A stretch of 64,000 nt of DNA from positions 1-64,000 of the forward strand of contig JBGUPL010000085.1 in the NCBI GenBank assembly GCA_045130275.1. Direction: 5' to 3'. Shown here one piece after another: positions 1 through 8,162 of this stretch. This DNA is from F23-D06 sp045130275. GTDB taxonomy: Bacteria > Bacteroidota > Bacteroidia > Bacteroidales > WCHB1-69. The translations under genes and the position numbers were made by a program. The first letter of the stretch is position 1. Each line of letters starts with the position of its first letter. Below the pieces are notes generated by a model. It was not told where the DNA came from and made no database searches. It was given only the letters and a program-made list of their open reading frames with translations.

Positions 1-1803
1 TGGATGGCGCTGAACGGCATCAACATGCCGCTCGCCATCACCGGGCAGGAGGCCGTCTGGTACGAGGTGTGGAAGGAGTTCGGGATGTCTGACGAGGAGA
101 TCCGCAGCTATTTCTCTGGACCGGCGCACCTGCCGTGGCACCGCATGGCCAACCTCGACGGCTTCGGCGGTCCGCTGCCGATGTCGTGGCTGGAGGGGCA
201 GAAGGAACTACAGCAACAAATCGTCACCAGAGAGCGCGAGTTCAACATGACGCCGGTGCTGCCCGCTTTCGCCGGACACGTGCCCAAGCGGTTCGCCGAG
301 ATGCACCCCGAGGCCGACATCCAGCAGCTGAGCGCGTGGTGCGGCTTCGAGCCCACCCACTTCCTCAACTCCTCCGACCCGCTCTTCGCCAAAATCCAGA
401 AAAGCTTCATGGAGAAGGAGATCGCCCTCTTCGGCACCGACCACATCTATGGCGTCGATCCCTTCAACGAAATGGACCCGCCCAGCTGGGAACCCGACTA
501 CCTCTCCAAAGTCTCTCAATACATCTACTCCTCACTGCGACAGAGCGACCCCGCCGCCCGCTGGCTGCAGATGACCTGGGTGTTCTACTACAAACGCAAG
601 TCGTGGACCCCCGAACGGCTCCGCGCCTACCTCACCGCCGTGCCGCAGGACAAGCTCGTGCTGCTCGACTACTTCTGCGAGAAGACGGAGGTGTGGCGCA
701 CCACCGACGGCTTCTACGGGCAGCCCTTCATCTGGTGCTATCTCGGCAACTTCGGCGGCAACACGATGCTGGTGGGCAACATCAACGAACTGGAGAAGAA
801 ACTCTCCGCCGCCTTGGAGGAGGCCGGCCCCAATATGACCGGCATCGGCTCCACGTTGGAGTCATTTGACGTGAGCCCGCACATCTACGAGTACCTTTTC
901 GACCGAGTATGGAACCCGCACCCCGATGTGCACCAATGGACGGATGATTGGTGCAAGGTGCGTTCAGGGTCGTATCATCATAGCGACAAATGGCGTTTGC
1001 TGGTTGACAGTATCTATAAAGACTGGTCGTTTTACGGTCTGGGGACGCAATTGGTAGCGCGACCCTCGCTGGAGGGCCACGGCACCTACTACACCAAACC
1101 CTACTATTCTTATAATAATGACACGCTTAAAAAGATTTGCGAGTCATTTGTGGCAACACTCATTCTTGAGCCTTGTCGGGGATATGTTGGCACGAATTGG
1201 GAGGGTAAGTATAAAGATTCTTATAAATACGATATAGTCAACTTCTTCTCGCAATGGATGGGCAACCATTTTATGGACATCCGCAACAATTTTACGGTGG
1301 CGTATAAAAACCGCGATATCCAGGAGATGAAGCGGCAGGTGAAGATCGCCAACCGGTTGTTTGAAGATGTGGATGCGCTGCTCAACACGCACCCCGCCTT
1401 TATGTTGGGGCCGTGGATTGAGGCGGCCCGCGACTGGGGCGCAACGAAAGCCGAAAAAGACTATTACGAGCGGCAGGCGCGCACGCTGCTTACCGTTTGG
1501 GGCGGTCCTGTGCTCAACGACTACGCCAACCGGATGTGGGGCGGTTTGGTGAAGGACTATTATGCCAAACGCTGGAATCTTTTCTTCGGTGCCGTCATCA
1601 AAGCGGCCAAGCAGGGCCGGGAGTTCGACGAGAAGGCCTTCGGCGAGGAGCTCTCCAAGTTTGAACACGCCTGGACAATGAAGCACACGAAATATCCTGT
1701 GGAGCCGAAGAAAACCAAAGAGAAAGTGCCCATAGATGAGTATTCTTTCCTGCCTCGGTTCGAAAAGGCTATGAAAATTTATGAGCGTTGGATGAAACCG
1801 TAG
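1..1803 (+). CDS. Alpha-N-acetylglucosaminidase, glycoside hydrolase family 89 (5' partial)
   Basis: Exo-glycosidase that releases terminal alpha-linked N-acetylglucosamine from glycans (family knowledge), probably periplasmic or surface exposed. The window opens inside the gene: the frame is open from base 1 and gives about 600 residues, so the signal peptide and roughly the first 120-150 residues are missing. Hallmarks seen are WMALNGINMPLA, TGQEAVW, GPAHLPWHRMANLDGFGG, and the two expected catalytic glutamates, in FNEMDPPSW (Glu at 469-471) and in GIGSTLESF (Glu at 859-861). The helical C-terminal domain is complete and ends at TAG 1801-1803. A sugar permease follows after 107 bases, which suggests hydrolysis and uptake are linked. 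Identity is firm; the exact glycan substrate is unknown. Confidence 0.95.
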   Translation, partial: WMALNGINMPLAITGQEAVWYEVWKEFGMSDEEIRSYFSGPAHLPWHRMANLDGFGGPLPMSWLEGQKELQQQIVTREREFNMTPVLPAFAGHVPKRFAEMHPEADIQQLSAWCGFEPTHFLNSSDPLFAKIQKSFMEKEIALFGTDHIYGVDPFNEMDPPSWEPDYLSKVSQYIYSSLRQSDPAARWLQMTWVFYYKRKSWTPERLRAYLTAVPQDKLVLLDYFCEKTEVWRTTDGFYGQPFIWCYLGNFGGNTMLVGNINELEKKLSAALEEAGPNMTGIGSTLESFDVSPHIYEYLFDRVWNPHPDVHQWTDDWCKVRSGSYHHSDKWRLLVDSIYKDWSFYGLGTQLVARPSLEGHGTYYTKPYYSYNNDTLKKICESFVATLILEPCRGYVGTNWEGKYKDSYKYDIVNFFSQWMGNHFMDIRNNFTVAYKNRDIQEMKRQVKIANRLFEDVDALLNTHPAFMLGPWIEAARDWGATKAEKDYYERQARTLLTVWGGPVLNDYANRMWGGLVKDYYAKRWNLFFGAVIKAAKQGREFDEKAFGEELSKFEHAWTMKHTKYPVEPKKTKEKVPIDEYSFLPRFEKAMKIYERWMKP

Positions 1804-1869
1804 AGACAGGGTGTTCCCCGACCCCACAGGGCTGAAAACGTATAATTCGGTATATATAACCATATTTTG

Positions 1870-1877
1870 TACCTTTG
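1870..1877 (+). promoter_or_regulatory. Bacteroides-type -7 element (TACCTTTG) before the sugar permease
   Basis: TACCTTTG matches TAnnTTTG and lies 33 bases before the permease ATG at 1911. No clear TTTG -33 element is seen. The site suggests the permease can be transcribed apart from the glycosidase gene. Confidence 0.5.
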
Positions 1878-1910
1878 CAGCATTGTTTTTTTTATGTATT
1901 ATCGATATTT

Positions 1911-3236
1911 ATGTACGACAACAATCCTTTGAAAACCAATAATTTGAAACTCGTTGAGCAGCGATATTTGCTCCCGTTCATCCTGATCACCTCGCTGTTC
2001 GCGCTATGGGGGTTCGCCAACGACATCACCAATCCGATGGTTGCAGCGTTCCAGACAGTGATGGAACTGAGCGCGGCGAAAGCCTCCCTTGTGCAGTTCG
2101 CCTTCTACGGCGGATACGCCACGATGGCCATCCCGGCGGCGCTCTTCATCCGGAAATTCTCCTACAAAAAGGGCATCCTGCTCGGCCTCGCCCTCTATGC
2201 TGTGGGAGCCTTCCTCTTCATTCCCGCTGCCGCCTACCAAAAGTTCTCCTTCTTCTGCCTCTCGCTCTACATCCTCACGTTCGGATTAGCGTTTCTCGAA
2301 ACCACCGCGAGTCCCTTCATCCTCTCGCTCGGGCGCAAGGAGAACGCCACGCGCCGGCTGAACCTCGCGCAGTCGTTCAATCCGATGGGCTCGCTCTGCG
2401 GCATGTCCGTGGCCTCACTCGTTGTGCTGCCCAACCTGCTTTCCGACCAGCGCGACGCGGCGGGGAACATACTCTTCCCCACCCTTTCGGAAGCCGAGAA
2501 GGCCTCCATCCGTCTCCACGACCTGGCAGTGATCCGCGACCCTTACGTGGCCATCGGGCTTATCGTGCTCATTATGTTCATCGTCATCGCATTGGTGAAA
2601 ATGCCCGACACGACAGGTTCCGGCGAAAAGCAGAACAGCATCCGACAGACACTTTCAAATCTTTGGCACAACAAAGTCTATCGCCAAGGCGTTTTCACAC
2701 AAATTTTCTATGTGGCCGCGCAGATCATGACATGGACTTTTATCATACAATATGCTGATAATCTTGGAATTAACAAAGCTACGGCGCAGAATTACAATAT
2801 TGTGGCTATGATCCTCTTCCTTTGTGGACGCTTCATTTCCACCTTCCTGATGAAATACGTCAACGGTCGCAAACTACTGGCCATCTTTGGCGTATGCGCT
2901 GCTTTATGCGCCTTAGGGGCGGTTTTGGTCGTCGGAATGCCAGGATTGTACTGTCTGGTGGGCATCAGCATCTTCATGAGCCTGATGTTCCCGACAATCT
3001 ATGGCATTGCATTAGAGAATGTCTCCTTGCAGGACAGCACCTTAGGCGCGGCCTTCTTGGTGATGGCCATCGTCGGCGGAGCACTGATGCCCCCGTTGCA
3101 GGGCATGGTCATCGACTGCGGCACTATTCTCGGTCACCCAGCCGTCAATGTCAGCTACGCACTGCCCCTGATCTGTTTCATCATTGTCAGTCTGTATGGG
3201 ATAGTTTCTTATAAAAGAGAAAAGGCAATGAAATAG
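1911..3236 (+). CDS. FucP/NagP-like major facilitator sugar permease
   Basis: Inner-membrane proton-sugar symporter of the FucP branch of the MFS (family knowledge). The 441-residue product has about twelve hydrophobic segments. FALWGFANDITNPMV in the first helix and the LETTASPFILSLG and RRLNLAQSFNPMGS stretches are typical of the L-fucose, GlcNAc and glucose/galactose permeases of Bacteroidota. An in-frame TTG at 1875 is also open, but ATG 1911 is preferred because the -7 element ends at 1877. The neighbouring GH89 gene would release GlcNAc, so GlcNAc uptake (NagP-like) is a reasonable inference; fucose or other hexoses cannot be excluded. Confidence 0.85.
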   Translation: MYDNNPLKTNNLKLVEQRYLLPFILITSLFALWGFANDITNPMVAAFQTVMELSAAKASLVQFAFYGGYATMAIPAALFIRKFSYKKGILLGLALYAVGAFLFIPAAAYQKFSFFCLSLYILTFGLAFLETTASPFILSLGRKENATRRLNLAQSFNPMGSLCGMSVASLVVLPNLLSDQRDAAGNILFPTLSEAEKASIRLHDLAVIRDPYVAIGLIVLIMFIVIALVKMPDTTGSGEKQNSIRQTLSNLWHNKVYRQGVFTQIFYVAAQIMTWTFIIQYADNLGINKATAQNYNIVAMILFLCGRFISTFLMKYVNGRKLLAIFGVCAALCALGAVLVVGMPGLYCLVGISIFMSLMFPTIYGIALENVSLQDSTLGAAFLVMAIVGGALMPPLQGMVIDCGTILGHPAVNVSYALPLICFIIVSLYGIVSYKREKAMK

Positions 3237-3265
3237 CAAACAGCCCTGTCTTTCGCTCAAAAGCG

Positions 3266-4066
3266 CTACTTCTTTAATTCTTTGCGAATTGCTTTGACTT
3301 CTTGAAACAATACAGGATAGTTCGGCTCAAAGCGAGACGGGAAACGGGAAAACAGCGCCAAGAACTCCACATTCTTCTGACGTTCAAAAAGCGTTGAAAC
3401 CGACAGCTTCTGCAAGTAAAAGCGATGGTTTAACGCTTCATTCGTCACCTTTTGGATAGCCGTTCGGTAACCTTTTTCATCCGTCACGATTCCGCTTTTA
3501 TTCAAAAAAGAAGGCCCCGCCTCAAACTGCGGTTTGATCAAAAACATCATCTGTCCGTCCGGTTTCAAGAATGGATCAATATTGGGGATAATGTAGGTCA
3601 ACGAAATGAAAGACACATCCGACACAACAAAATCAAACATCTGATTATGAATATCTTGCGGGGTTAATACTCGAAAATCTTGATTCTCGAGCGACGTCAC
3701 TTTAGGGTTGTTGCGCAACGACTCCACGAGTTGTGCGGTACCCACGTCCACAGCCGTTACCGAAGCGGCGCCGTGCTGAAGGGCGCAGTCCGTGAACCCG
3801 CCCGTGGAAGCACCGATGTCCAGCACCGATTTCCCGGTGAAATCCAGCCCGAAATCCTTGATGGCTTTCTCCAATTTCAGCCCGCCCATGCTGACATACT
3901 TGTTGAAAAGGTCGATCACCTCCACGCGCATGGTTTCCGTGATCTCCATGGAGGCCTTCGTCACGATACGCCCCTCCACCATCACGGTCTCGTGCTTGAT
4001 GGCGGTCTGGGCTTTCTCCCGAGAGGGGAAGAAGTTGTTGTCGGTTAGATATTTGTCTAATCTCAT
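3266..4066 (-). CDS. tlyA: TlyA-family rRNA methyltransferase (S4 + FtsJ-like domains)
   Basis: SAM-dependent 2'-O-ribose methylase of the TlyA (hemolysin A) family, acting on rRNA in characterised members. Residues 1-60 form an S4 RNA-binding domain (MRLDKYL...REKAQTAIK). Residues 80-245 form a Rossmann methylase with the SAM motif VLDIGASTGGFTDCAL, VTAVDVGTAQL, FVVSDVSFISL and LIKPQFEAG. The length of 266 residues is normal. It lies downstream of ftsK on the same strand, 95 bases after its stop, with short-word repeats and a 28-base palindrome between them. Its 3' end faces the permease gene. Assignment is firm; the methylated nucleotide here is inferred from family only. Confidence 0.9.
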   Translation of the reverse strand: MRLDKYLTDNNFFPSREKAQTAIKHETVMVEGRIVTKASMEITETMRVEVIDLFNKYVSMGGLKLEKAIKDFGLDFTGKSVLDIGASTGGFTDCALQHGAASVTAVDVGTAQLVESLRNNPKVTSLENQDFRVLTPQDIHNQMFDFVVSDVSFISLTYIIPNIDPFLKPDGQMMFLIKPQFEAGPSFLNKSGIVTDEKGYRTAIQKVTNEALNHRFYLQKLSVSTLFERQKNVEFLALFSRFPSRFEPNYPVLFQEVKAIRKELKK

Positions 4067-4071
4067 TAAAA

Positions 4072-4099
4072 GGTTAATGGTTAACGGTTAATGGTTAAT
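4072..4099. repeat. Four tandem 7-base words GGTTAAY
   Basis: Four consecutive 7-base units (GGTTAAT, GGTTAAC, GGTTAAT, GGTTAAT) start six bases upstream of the tlyA start codon. This is one of many short-word spacer repeats in the window. Confidence 0.85.
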
Positions 4100-4127
4100 G
4101 AGAGGATTCGTTGGGGACATGTATTTC

Positions 4128-4155
4128 GTAGGGGCGAATAATTATTCGCCCCTAC
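4128..4155. repeat. 28-base perfect palindrome, dispersed repeat copy 1
   Basis: GTAGGGGCGAATAA is followed directly by its reverse complement, giving a perfect 28-base palindrome six bases past the ftsK stop codon. A copy with one mismatched pair is at 32430-32457 and related hairpins are at 25225-25285. Its place after ftsK could let it act as a terminator or mRNA-stabilising hairpin, but there is no T-run, so a mobile REP-like repeat is the better description. Confidence 0.85.
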
Positions 4156-4161
4156 AATATC

Positions 4162-6744
4162 TCATAACAATTGCAAATCCGCCAAATGTTGCCTTAATTC
4201 CGCCTCGGTCTTGATGAGGACCTGACGGGGTTTGCTGCCGCTGCCGGGGCCGACGATTTTGAGGTCTTCGAGCTGGTCCATAATTCGGCCGGCGCGGTTG
4301 TAACCAAGACTCAGCTTGCGCTGGATCGAGGAGGTGGAGCCCTGCTGGGTCTGCACAATAAGCGTGGCAGCATCTATCAGCATGGGATCCAACTCGTTGG
4401 GGTTCACCGACTCCTCGCCGCGTCCGTTGCCCTCTTCACCGGGCTCGGGGACGTCGGGCAACTCGTAAGGTTCCAGCAAAGGACGTTCAAGTTCCTGTTT
4501 TTCGATAAATTCCGCAATCTGCTCCACCTCCGGCGTGTCAACGAAAGCACACTGGAGACGGACCACGTCGCTGCCGGTGGAAATGAGCATGTCGCCCTTG
4601 CCAATGAGCTGGTTGGCACCGGTGGCATCGAGAATCGTCTTGGAATCGACACCCGACTGCACACGGAAGGCGATACGTGCCGGGAAGTTGGCCTTGATGC
4701 TGCCGGTGATGATGTTCACGGACGGACGCTGCGTGGCGATGACCAGATGAATGCCGATGGCACGGGCCAATTGCGCCAGACGGGCCAGCGGCTGCTCCAC
4801 TTCTCGTCCTGCCGTCATGATCAAGTCACCGAACTCATCGATGACCACCACGATGTACGGCATATAGCGGTGTCCGAAAGCCGGCGACAGCTCGCGGGCG
4901 CAAAACTTGGCATTGTACTCCTTGATGTTGCGCATCTTGGCGGCCTTCAGCAGATCGTAGCGCGTGTCCATCTCGACGCAGAGGGAGTTGAGCGTGCGCA
5001 CCACCTTCTTGGTGTCCGTGATGATGGCGTCGCCGTTGTCGGGCAGCGTCGCCAGATAATAGTTCTCGATGGCAGAATATAGTGTGAACTCCACCTTCTT
5101 GGGATCCACCAACACGAATTTCATCTCGCATGGATGTTTCGTGTAAAGCAACGAGGTGATGATAGCGTTCAAACCGACCGATTTGCCTTGACCGGTGGCG
5201 CCAGCGACAAGCAAGTGCGGCATCTTCGCCAAATCCACCACAAAAGACTCGTTGTTGATGGTTTTACCCAACCCGATGGGCAACGCGTAGTTGTTTTTCT
5301 TGAATTTCTCGGAATTGATGATCTCACGCATGGAGACGATGTTGGGGTTCTTGTTGGGAACCTCAATACCGATGGTGCCGCGACCCGGAATCGGCGCGAT
5401 GATACGGATACCGAGGGCGGAGAGGCTTAGCGCGATATCGTCCTCCAAATTCTTGATCTTGCTGATGCGGACACCCTCTTTCGGCACAATCTCGTACAAC
5501 GTCACCGTCGGGCCGACCACGGCGGAGATGCTCTTGATGGCGATGCCGAAGCTGAGCAACGTTTTCTCGATGCTCACCTTGTTCTCCATCAACTCCTTCT
5601 TGATCAGTTCCTCGGTGGAGGCGGTGTAGGGATAATCCTTGAGCAAATCGACCGGCGGGAACTCGAAGTGGGAGAGTTCTTTGCGCGGGTCGTAGGGTTC
5701 CAAATTGTGGACCTCCTCGGGCGTAAGTTCATGCGGTTGTTCCGCCTCGTCAGCGGCGACTTCCGCCTCGTCAACATCATCCACAGTGTCAACGGTTTTG
5801 TCATTCGTGTTGACGAAATCGAAGGGGATGTCCGGCGTGTCAACCTCCGGAGTGTCCTCGACGAAGAGGTCGTTAGCCGTCATCACATCCTCATTGCCCA
5901 GGTCGTCTTCCGGTTCCTTGTTATCCACAAAATCATAGGTTTTTGTGGCGTATTCCTTGCTGAGGGCACCGTGGTCGGTAATGTATAGATCCGGCTGGTC
6001 CTCGTGCTGCGTACGGGAAACGGGGATCGACTGGTACGCCTCATCACGTCTTTTCTCTGCCTTTCGCTCTCGGATATCAACAGCCCATTGTTGAAGTCTC
6101 CCGAAGAGGCCGGCAAACGAGAAATCATAACAAAACACCAAAATCAGCACCAGAACGGCAAGATCAAGCAGAACGGTGAAGAGAAGGCCGACTTTATCAA
6201 TCAAATACTGGCAGACAAAATTCCCGAAATTACCCGCCAGAAAGGAATTATCCGTGTTATAGCCGATCAGGCCGAAGGTGATGGAGAGCCACGCCATCGT
6301 CATGATGACAGCGAAAGTGGTGCGGCCCAACGGAAGCAGCGACTTGCCTGTGATCAACCGTATGCCATACAACAAGATGAGAAACGGGAACCCGACGGAC
6401 GAAACGCCGAAGAAAAACTGGATGAAGAAGTATGAAAGAAAAGCCCCTACCCCTTTGGCGAGATTGGGCACCTCCTGCGAGCGGTCGCCCACGACGAAGG
6501 AAACGTTCTCGTGCGCATTGAAGTAGAACGAAAAGATAGAGAGAAAGAGCAGCACGGAGAACAAAAGCAGCACAACCCCGTAAAAGACAATCATTTTCCT
6601 TCCTGAAAGGAACTCCAAGAGAGAGAAAGAGGAACCTCTGGTCTTCTTGCCGGCCGCCGATTTCCGCGAAGGTTTCTTGGACGCACCACCGTTTTGCGAG
6701 TCGGCGAACTTCTTCATGTTCGATGTATTCGATTTCTTTGCCAC
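4162..6744 (-). CDS. ftsK: DNA translocase FtsK/SpoIIIE
   Basis: Septal ATP-driven DNA pump that clears the chromosome terminus during division. The 860-residue product has a basic N-terminus, four to five membrane segments between about residues 50 and 215, an acidic linker (about 250-350), and the motor: Walker A AGATGQGKSVG near residue 513 and Walker B VVVIDEFGDLI near 635. A gamma winged-helix domain (SIQRKLSLGYNRAGRIMDQLE) ends the protein. The start used is GTG at 6744, giving a lysine-rich MAKKS N-terminus like relatives; ATG at 6717 is the alternative. A -7 element lies about 105 bases upstream. It diverges from exbB. Confidence 0.93.
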   Translation of the reverse strand: MAKKSNTSNMKKFADSQNGGASKKPSRKSAAGKKTRGSSFSLLEFLSGRKMIVFYGVVLLLFSVLLFLSIFSFYFNAHENVSFVVGDRSQEVPNLAKGVGAFLSYFFIQFFFGVSSVGFPFLILLYGIRLITGKSLLPLGRTTFAVIMTMAWLSITFGLIGYNTDNSFLAGNFGNFVCQYLIDKVGLLFTVLLDLAVLVLILVFCYDFSFAGLFGRLQQWAVDIRERKAEKRRDEAYQSIPVSRTQHEDQPDLYITDHGALSKEYATKTYDFVDNKEPEDDLGNEDVMTANDLFVEDTPEVDTPDIPFDFVNTNDKTVDTVDDVDEAEVAADEAEQPHELTPEEVHNLEPYDPRKELSHFEFPPVDLLKDYPYTASTEELIKKELMENKVSIEKTLLSFGIAIKSISAVVGPTVTLYEIVPKEGVRISKIKNLEDDIALSLSALGIRIIAPIPGRGTIGIEVPNKNPNIVSMREIINSEKFKKNNYALPIGLGKTINNESFVVDLAKMPHLLVAGATGQGKSVGLNAIITSLLYTKHPCEMKFVLVDPKKVEFTLYSAIENYYLATLPDNGDAIITDTKKVVRTLNSLCVEMDTRYDLLKAAKMRNIKEYNAKFCARELSPAFGHRYMPYIVVVIDEFGDLIMTAGREVEQPLARLAQLARAIGIHLVIATQRPSVNIITGSIKANFPARIAFRVQSGVDSKTILDATGANQLIGKGDMLISTGSDVVRLQCAFVDTPEVEQIAEFIEKQELERPLLEPYELPDVPEPGEEGNGRGEESVNPNELDPMLIDAATLIVQTQQGSTSSIQRKLSLGYNRAGRIMDQLEDLKIVGPGSGSKPRQVLIKTEAELRQHLADLQLL

Positions 6745-6849
6745 TTCTTTGTATTTTGACTTAGACTTAAACTATTTGATTTTGAGTTTTAGTATTGGCC
6801 ATTGGCATTATCACTAATCACAATTCACCAATCACTAAATTTCAACGAA

Positions 6850-6857
6850 CAAAAATA
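6850..6857 (-). promoter_or_regulatory. -7 element (TATTTTTG) for ftsK
   Basis: TATTTTTG on the minus strand, 106 bases before the ftsK start codon; no obvious -33 partner. Confidence 0.45.
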
Positions 6858-6890
6858 CAATATTTAAAGGAAACGCCCGTTATTTGCTAT

Positions 6891-6942
6891 GGTTTTATAT
6901 AAACACCGTAATGTTGGTTTTATATAAACATCACAATGTTGG
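6891..6942. repeat. Two tandem 25-base repeats with a TTTATATAAA core
   Basis: Two adjacent copies (6891-6915 and 6916-6940, plus GG) of GGTTTTATATAAACA followed by a ten-base segment ending in AATGTT. They differ at three positions. Each holds the ten-base palindrome TTTATATAAA. They sit between the divergent ftsK and exbB promoters and look like a double operator, though no regulator is known. Confidence 0.75.
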
Positions 6943-6983
6943 AAAAAATCTCGGGAAAAAGAAATTTTTAGCCAATAAGGGCG

Positions 6984-6991
6984 TATTTTTG
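6984..6991 (+). promoter_or_regulatory. -7 element (TATTTTTG) for the exbB-exbD-tonB operon
   Basis: TATTTTTG ends ten bases before the ATG at 7002, so the mRNA leader would be only a few bases long. Confidence 0.6.
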
Positions 6992-7001
6992 CATAAAATT
7001 T

Positions 7002-7709
7002 ATGAGTATGAAATTACTGACAGTTTTATTGGCGGCAATTAACGATTCCATGGCTGTGACGAACGCCGTGGAGCCGCATATTGAAGAGACTTCTTATTTT
7101 AAATTGGTGTTCGCAATCAACAGTTTGTGGATCATCATCCCGCTGATCCTGATGCTGGCCTTCGCCATCTACTTCTTCGTGAAAAAGCTTCTGGTGGTGA
7201 ACCGCGCCTCGCAGGAGGAAGGCAACTTCATGAACAACATCCGCGACTTCATCCACGACGGGAAGCTGGACTCCGCGGTGGCCCTGTGCCGCAGCAACAA
7301 CAACCCCACCGCCCGCATGATTGACAAGGGTCTGTCGCGTCTCGGCCGTCCTTTGGACGACATCCGCACGGCCATCGAGAATGAAGGCAACCTGGAAGTC
7401 TCCCGGCTGGAAAAAGGCGTCTCCGCCTTGGCCACCATCGCCGCCGTCGCCCCGATGATGGGTTTCCTCGGCACTGTGGTCGGCATGGTGGGCGCGTTCC
7501 ACAACATGGCCGCTGACCCCAACAACTTCAACATCGGCACCCTGTCCTCCGGCATCTACACCGCCATGATCACCACGGTGGGCGGTCTGGTCGTCGGCAT
7601 CATCGCCCTGGTATTCCACAACTTGCTGATATCCAGAATCTCCAATGTTGTCTATATGCTGGAGGTGCGCACCACCGAATTCATGGATCTGCTTCACGAG
7701 AACGCATAA
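7002..7709 (+). CDS. exbB: MotA/TolQ/ExbB proton channel protein
   Basis: Inner-membrane subunit of the ExbB-ExbD-TonB motor, which passes proton-motive force to outer-membrane transporters. The 235-residue product has a first membrane helix at about 27-50 (SLWIIIPLILMLAFAIYFFV), a cytoplasmic loop with AVALCRSNNNPTARMIDKGL, and two C-terminal helices containing the family signature TIAAVAPMMGFLGTVVGMVGAF and TMITTVGGLVVGI-type sequence. Starts at 7002 (MSMKLL) and 7008 (MKLL) are both possible; the promoter spacing does not separate them. exbD follows after 12 bases and a TonB-like gene after that, so the three form one operon. Confidence 0.9.
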   Translation: MSMKLLTVLLAAINDSMAVTNAVEPHIEETSYFKLVFAINSLWIIIPLILMLAFAIYFFVKKLLVVNRASQEEGNFMNNIRDFIHDGKLDSAVALCRSNNNPTARMIDKGLSRLGRPLDDIRTAIENEGNLEVSRLEKGVSALATIAAVAPMMGFLGTVVGMVGAFHNMAADPNNFNIGTLSSGIYTAMITTVGGLVVGIIALVFHNLLISRISNVVYMLEVRTTEFMDLLHENA

Positions 7710-7721
7710 GACCTCGCTGCC

Positions 7722-8162
7722 ATGGCTATCAAGATGCAAAACCGCATTGACCCGACGTTCAGCGCGACCTCCATGTCCGACTTGGTGTTCCTGCTGCTGA
7801 TCTTCTTCATGCTCACCTCGACGATGATTTCGCCTAACGCCATCAACCTCGTCCTGCCGAAGAGCACTGCGGAGAAACAGTTGTCGAACAGACAGTTGGA
7901 AGTCTATATCGACGCTGATCTCAACTATTATGTGAACCCCGAAGGTTCTTCTGCGCAACCCACCCCTTACGAGGATCTGCTCCCCGCGCTTATGGGTGCC
8001 GTGGAACAGGACGCCTCCGCCCAGAAAAACATCATCCTCCGCGCCGACAAGAGCGTCCCGATCGAGAACGTGGTCGCGCTGATGGATGTACTCAACGAAT
8101 TGAACGAGAACTTCCCCGAGGAAGAGAGATATAAAATGGTACTTGCCACAGAAGCCAAATGA
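7722..8162 (+). CDS. exbD: Biopolymer transport protein ExbD/TolR
   Basis: Partner of ExbB in the proton channel. The 146-residue product has a short cytoplasmic N-terminus, one membrane helix with the proton-carrying Asp in SMSDLVFLLLIFFML, and a periplasmic TolR-like domain ending in NEFPEEERYKMVLATEAK-like sequence (IILRADKSVPIENVVALMDVL is the conserved core). Its stop TGA at 8160-8162 overlaps the next start codon in an ATGA junction, which implies translational coupling with the TonB-like gene. Confidence 0.92.
   Translation: MAIKMQNRIDPTFSATSMSDLVFLLLIFFMLTSTMISPNAINLVLPKSTAEKQLSNRQLEVYIDADLNYYVNPEGSSAQPTPYEDLLPALMGAVEQDASAQKNIILRADKSVPIENVVALMDVLNELNENFPEEERYKMVLATEAK

Noticed and set aside
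7026..7958. 310-residue minus-strand frame opposite exbB and exbD
   Set aside because: Low-complexity His/Gly/Val/Asp-rich product, exactly antisense to two clear genes; a codon-bias shadow.
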